Positions 60,414 to 64,000 of a DNA stretch of 64,000 nt are shown here, in pieces (the first letter of the stretch is position 1; every line of letters begins with the position of its first letter). Made by a program: the position numbers and the translations under genes. The notes beneath the pieces are model-generated. The model did not search any database, had not been told where the DNA came from, and saw only the letters and a list, made by a program, of their open reading frames with translations. This DNA comes from DASUPK01 sp963763955 (lineage in GTDB: Bacteria; Actinomycetota; Thermoleophilia; Solirubrobacterales; 70-9), in the NCBI GenBank assembly GCA_963763955.1, contig CAVXQP010000022.1, forward strand, positions 170,000 to 233,999, read 5' to 3'.

Positions 60414-60947
60414 CTAGAGCGCGCCGCCGGCGGCCGGTGGCATCGCGGGGTCGCCGCCCTCTTCGCCGATCTGCTCGCGAGCCAGGAAGTCCTCGATCAG
60501 AAGCGGACTCTCCTTGGCCTGCTCGCAGACGTTCAGGAGGTCGTTCATCGAGGAGACCTCCTCGACCTGCTCCTTGACGAACCAGGTGAGGAACTGCTCG
60601 GCGCGGAAATCGCCCGCGTCGCGGGCGAGCTTGAAGAGGTCGTTGATCTCGCTGCTGACCCGCTTCTCCTGCTCGAGGGCCATCTTCACCGGCCCCACCA
60701 CGTCGTCGTAGCTGGTCTGCTGCGACTTGATGTCGGGGATCCGCACCTCTTCGTCGGTGTCGAGCAGGTACTGAACCATGATCATGGCGTGGTTCCGCTC
60801 CTCCACCGCCTGCCGATAGAAGAAGGCGGCCAGACGCGGCAGGGTCTCCGAGTCGTAGTAGACCGCCGATCCGATGTACTGCTGGGAGGCGGCGAACTCG
60901 TTCGAGATCTGCGCGTTGAGGGCGTCAGCGAAGCTCTGCTCAGCCAT
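60414..60947 (-). CDS. Ferritin
   Basis: 177 aa iron-storage four-helix protein with ferroxidase ligands: Glu in NEFAASQQYI, EERNHAMIMVQYLL (Glu, His) and KEQVEEVSSMNDLL (Glu/Gln). The acidic linker QQTSYDDVVGPVKMALEQE is also typical. A Gly/Ala/Pro-rich tail extends about 15 residues. Non-heme ferritin (Ftn) type. Confidence 0.92.
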   Translation of the reverse strand: MAEQSFADALNAQISNEFAASQQYIGSAVYYDSETLPRLAAFFYRQAVEERNHAMIMVQYLLDTDEEVRIPDIKSQQTSYDDVVGPVKMALEQEKRVSSEINDLFKLARDAGDFRAEQFLTWFVKEQVEEVSSMNDLLNVCEQAKESPLLIEDFLAREQIGEEGGDPAMPPAAGGAL

Positions 60948-60958
60948 TGGCGCGCAGC

Positions 60959-62041
60959 CTACTCACCCCAGCGGAATCCGGTCTCCGCGGGCATCGGGTC
61001 CAGCGGGCTGGAGGGGAGGCCCGGCTCGGTGCCGGCGGTGTTGTAGCCGGAGGGGGCCACGTCGTTTGGCGTGTCCGGGTGGAAGAGGGAGGCGAGGTAC
61101 TGGATCTGCCCGCGTCCAGGGCCCAGCTCCCACTGGCCGCCGCCGTAGGCGCCGATCCCGTTCTCGTCGCAGTAGTCGTAGGCCGCGAACAGGGCCCTCA
61201 GCGGGCCGAAGCGCGACGGCTTGATGTTGACCATCTTCGGTGGCCAGGGCTGGGCCTTGATGTCGTCTACGGAGTGGATCGGCGCGTCCCAGGTGACGCG
61301 GTCGGCGACCGGGTCGAGGATCGGCTTGGTCTCGTCGTTCACGTCAGGGTCCTCGAGCCAGGCGTCGGGGAACGCCTCGATCAGCTTCCGGTAGAGCTCG
61401 GGATCCGTCTCTACGTCGACCGGGGTCCCCTTGTATTGGCCCTTCAGGTCGAGCGAGTCGACGGCGCCCGTCTCCACCAGCTGCTGGATCAACTCGTCGG
61501 TCCAGTCGTTGGTGGGGTCGAGCTTGAAGCGCAGGGTCGGGTAAATCTCGAGCCGCTTGCGGACGGGCTCGATCGTGGATACCTCGTCGGATCCGGGCGG
61601 CGTGAGCCGCATCGAGACGACGAACGTGACCGGCCGAGGCTCGCGCCCGACCACCTCGTGGAGGGACTTGCCCGCCTGGCGCAGCGCGAGGTCCAGGGCG
61701 GCGCTCTCGAACGCCCAGCGGCGATAGTTGACCGATACGTCTCTTTCCGGCGGGCTCGGGAACAGCTCCAAGCCCTCGAGCAGCTTCGAGAAGGAGGCGA
61801 TCGTGTGCTGACCGGCGATGTCGAGGGCCGGGCCGGCGTCCTGGAAGGCGATGTGGTCGAGCGAGTCGTAGACGACGTCCTCGCCCAGCCCCTCCTGGTC
61901 GCCGCCCTTCAGGTGGATGATGGTCGTCAGCCGGTCGAAGTCGGTGCCGGGTGGGTGGAACTCGAGGCCCTGGAGCTCATAGGAATCGATCTCGAGGGGC
62001 AGGTCCTTGATCTGGTCGTAGCTGGCCACGGCGGCGGACAC
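60959..62041 (-). CDS. Enolase-superfamily protein
   Basis: 360 aa. The C-terminal barrel shows LRFKLDPTNDW (strand with Lys), VDSLDLKGQYKG (Asp), PDAWLEDPDVND (Glu-Asp-Pro) and MVNIKPSRFGPLRALFAAYDYC (Lys). These resemble the metal-binding and acid/base positions of mandelate-racemase/muconate-type enolases, but the order is divergent. Substrate unknown. GTG 62041 gives VSAAVASYDQIKDLPLEI. The longer open frame extends into the divergent gene. Confidence 0.7.
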   Translation of the reverse strand: MSAAVASYDQIKDLPLEIDSYELQGLEFHPPGTDFDRLTTIIHLKGGDQEGLGEDVVYDSLDHIAFQDAGPALDIAGQHTIASFSKLLEGLELFPSPPERDVSVNYRRWAFESAALDLALRQAGKSLHEVVGREPRPVTFVVSMRLTPPGSDEVSTIEPVRKRLEIYPTLRFKLDPTNDWTDELIQQLVETGAVDSLDLKGQYKGTPVDVETDPELYRKLIEAFPDAWLEDPDVNDETKPILDPVADRVTWDAPIHSVDDIKAQPWPPKMVNIKPSRFGPLRALFAAYDYCDENGIGAYGGGQWELGPGRGQIQYLASLFHPDTPNDVAPSGYNTAGTEPGLPSSPLDPMPAETGFRWGE

Positions 62042-62144
62042 TACCGGCCGATCGATGCCGACCCTTAGTGTCCCGTAACGCTCGGGCCCATGCAGGGACG
62101 AAGGGCAGAACCTCCCACGAATATCCGATTCGAGAGGAGAAGGA

Positions 62145-62828
62145 ATGGCCGAATCACTCGCCGCCGACGCAGGCGCCGGCCTGAAGGCGCTGGGAGTCAA
62201 CTGCACGCTGAAGAAGTCGCCGGAGACGTCCAACACCGAGGCATTGATGAACCGCGTCCTGTGGATCCTGGAGGAACACGGCGTGGAGACGGAGATGGTC
62301 CGGCCCGCGGATTACGAAATCAAGTTCGGCGTCACCTCAGACGAGGGCGACGGCGACGAATGGCCTGGGCTGCTCGAGAAGATCAAGGCGGCCGACATCC
62401 TGCTGATCGGTACCTCGATCTGGTTCGGTCACAGGAACTCGATCGCGCAGATGGTGATCGAACGCCTCGACGGCACCTACAACGAGCGGAACGAGGTCGG
62501 CCAGTACCCGCTCTACAACAAGGTCGCCGGCGTGGTCGTAACCGGTAACGAGGATGGCGCGCATAGCTGCGCCGAATCCGTGCTTTTCAACATGACGCAC
62601 CTCGGCTGCGTGGTGCCTCCCAACGCGGACACCTACTGGGTCGGCGACGCCGGTCCGGGTCCCTCCTATCTGGAGGCCGGTGGTGAGATGCACCCGTACA
62701 CGCAGCGGACCAGCTCATGGGTGGGGCACAACCTGCTCCACATGGCCCGGATCATGCGGGAGAACCCGATCCCGCCGATCGGGAACACTCTCGAGGAGAT
62801 GGGCGGAGACGCCGTGCACACCGGGTAG
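62145..62828 (+). CDS. Flavodoxin-like NAD(P)H-dependent FMN reductase
   Basis: 227 aa. The first strand and phosphate loop read VNCTLKKSPETSNTEALMNRVL (FMN phosphate site), followed by ADILLIGTSIWFGHRNSIAQMVIERLDG (isoalloxazine loop) and VVVTGNEDGAHSCAESVLFNM. An N-terminal extension of 15 residues precedes strand 1. Electron partner unknown. ATG 62145 with AGGAGAAGG just upstream. Divergent from the enolase-like gene. Confidence 0.85.
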   Translation: MAESLAADAGAGLKALGVNCTLKKSPETSNTEALMNRVLWILEEHGVETEMVRPADYEIKFGVTSDEGDGDEWPGLLEKIKAADILLIGTSIWFGHRNSIAQMVIERLDGTYNERNEVGQYPLYNKVAGVVVTGNEDGAHSCAESVLFNMTHLGCVVPPNADTYWVGDAGPGPSYLEAGGEMHPYTQRTSSWVGHNLLHMARIMRENPIPPIGNTLEEMGGDAVHTG

Positions 62829-62904
62829 CGACGTCAAGCCGCCGAGCGCTCCTCCTCAATATGCTTTGCGGTCCCCAGGGACCTAGGCCAAGGAGAGGCA
62901 GGGA

Positions 62905-64000
62905 ATGAGCAGGGCGGGGAGAGAGAGGATTCCGAAGCGGATCGGCGTGCCGGTTCTGGCCGCGCTCGCCCTCGTCCTGCTGGTGCCCTCGGCGGCGTCC
63001 GCCGCGAACTCCCTGGCCGTCCATGGGAGCGTCAACCAGGTCTACGTCACCGGCGCCCAGCCGGGTACCAGCCTGCGCCTGGTGCGCAAGGGCAAGACGG
63101 TTTCCAAGAAGCCCGTCGGCAGCCTCGGTGGCGATCCTCTTCCGCCGCGTCGCAGCCGGCAAGGGCTACCGGGTCCGTGCCGCCGACGGCTCTCTCTCGG
63201 TGCCGGTCGGGGTGATGAGGGACCGCTCGGCGCCGAAGGACCCGTCGATCTACAACCAGACGCTGCCCGCCGGAGGCTACGGATACCTGACCACGAGGGA
63301 TGGAACCAGCCTGGCGGTCGACGTGAGGCTGCCGGGCCCCGCCTCTGCCGGCCCCTACCCGACCCTGGTCGAGTACTCGGGCTACGGCTACGCCAACCCG
63401 GCCGGCGCCGAGAGCGGCATCAGCCAGATCCTCAACCTGCTCGGATTCGCCGTGGTCGACGTGAACATGCGCGGCACCGGCTGCTCCGGCGGTGCCTTCG
63501 ACTTCTTCGAGAAGCTGCAGAGCCTGGACGGCTACGACGTGGTGGAGACAGTCGCCCGCCAGCCCTGGGTGCTTCACAACAGGGTGGGGATGGCCGGGGT
63601 CTCGTACGGCGGGATCAGTCAGCTCTTCGTCGGCGCGACCAGGCCGCCCCATCTCGCTGCGATCACGCCGCTCTCGGTGATCGACAACTCCGCGACCACG
63701 CTGTACCCGGGCGGGCTGCTCAACACCGGGTTCACCGTCAAGTGGGTCCAGGACCGCGTGGACGACGCGAAGCCGGCGACGGCCACCGATGGTCAGGCCT
63801 GGGCGTACAAGCGGATCCAGGAGGGCGACCAGATCTGCAAGGCGAATCAGACGCTCCACACCGCCGCCGCGGACCTGATCAACAAAATCCCCCGCAACCA
63901 CGTCTATCGGCCCAAGGTCGCCGATCCGATCAATCCATCCACATTCGTGAGCCGCATCAACGTCCCGGTGTTCCTCGCCTGCCAGTTCAACGACGAGCAG
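62905..64000 (+). CDS. Secreted CocE/NonD-type hydrolase, 5' part, one frameshift
   Basis: Begins with a signal peptide (PVLAALALVLLVPSAASAA) and a small N-terminal domain. After residue about 75 the frame shifts at 63130 (GGTGGCGATCC; one G extra). It continues with X-Pro dipeptidyl-peptidase/CocE motifs: YGYLTTRDGTSLAVDVRLP, VVDVNMRGTGCSGG, and nucleophile elbow VGMAGVSYGGISQLF (Ser in GVSYGG). The frame stays open to the window end. Likely esterase/acylase or dipeptidyl peptidase outside the cell. ATG 62905 follows an AGGAGAGG Shine-Dalgarno. Confidence 0.82.
   Translation, partial: MSRAGRERIPKRIGVPVLAALALVLLVPSAASAANSLAVHGSVNQVYVTGAQPGTSLRLVRKGKTVSKKPVGSLGGDPLPPRRSRQGLPGPCRRRLSLGAGRGDEGPLGAEGPVDLQPDAARRRLRIPDHEGWNQPGGRREAAGPRLCRPLPDPGRVLGLRLRQPGRRRERHQPDPQPARIRRGRREHARHRLLRRCLRLLREAAEPGRLRRGGDSRPPALGASQQGGDGRGLVRRDQSALRRRDQAAPSRCDHAALGDRQLRDHAVPGRAAQHRVHRQVGPGPRGRREAGDGHRWSGLGVQADPGGRPDLQGESDAPHRRRGPDQQNPPQPRLSAQGRRSDQSIHIREPHQRPGVPRLPVQRRA

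Overview
The window is GC-rich (mostly G/C at third codon positions), densely coded chromosomal DNA from an actinobacterium. The gene content and style fit the Thermoleophilia/Solirubrobacterales. The evidence is many GTG/TTG starts and ATGA/GTGA/TTGA overlaps, a phosphatidylinositol-type lipid cluster with a short inositol-3-phosphate synthase, an F420-type LLM oxidoreductase, an HspR-ended dnaK operon, and a secreted beta-propeller protein with the Lys-rich C-terminal Ig-like tail common in that group. The lineage is an inference from gene style. No rRNA, CRISPR array, insertion sequence or prophage is visible.

Layout: 2-3378 holds a sulfate ABC importer (binding protein 3' end, cysT, cysW, cysA) facing an Rrf2 regulator that lacks cysteines (CymR-like), followed by tRNA-Lys. 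4042-17543 is a long leftward purine cluster in transcription order GYD protein, purD, purE, purB, a thioredoxin-fold protein, purC, purS, purQ, purL, then a broken beta-propeller gene, purF, a SnoaL/HTH protein, purN and purH. purM and purK are not in the window. 17641-21660 carries a methyltransferase, a crotonase and a cell-wall enzyme with two lytic-transglycosylase units plus an M15-like peptidase unit. 21741-30038 is the heat-shock region: clpB, then dnaK-grpE-dnaJ-hspR, with a SnoaL protein and a beta-lactamase-like protein between. 30137-35080 has an acyltransferase, a secreted EEP-family nuclease/phosphatase, a cytochrome c, an endonuclease III and a haloalkane-dehalogenase-like hydrolase.

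35119-43196 is the most distinctive block. Two PAP2_3 (inositol-phosphorylceramide-synthase-like) proteins flank a large membrane protein. Then come a CDP-alcohol phosphatidyltransferase, inositol-3-phosphate synthase, a fusion of a degenerate GT4 domain to an intact PHP phosphoesterase domain, a UDG-fold Fe-S protein lacking the catalytic motifs, and a zinc-ribbon mini-protein. Several of these genes overlap at their stop/start codons. I propose an inositol-lipid assembly module.

The rest (43237-64000) is mixed housekeeping: LLM oxidoreductase, RNA uridine methyltransferase, M3/M32-like metallopeptidase, helical proteins, argF, tRNA-Glu, lgt, SDR, ATP-grasp, tRNA-Val, a short FtsH, a cNMP-binding protein, a FAH-family protein, tRNA-Asp beside a hydrolase remnant, HxlR, a flippase-like protein, a PepSY plus membrane-glycosyltransferase protein, ferritin, an enolase-superfamily protein, a flavodoxin-like protein and the start of a CocE/NonD hydrolase.

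Two genome-level features stand out. One is a family of small bulged palindromic repeats (AAACGGGT...ACCCTCGCAT type), all in the same orientation, at five loci. One copy lies inside the grpE coding sequence and one pair is nested. The other is six single-base frameshifts in otherwise intact genes (purB, grpE twice, the beta-propeller gene twice, the CocE-type hydrolase). These suggest assembly error at least in purB and grpE.
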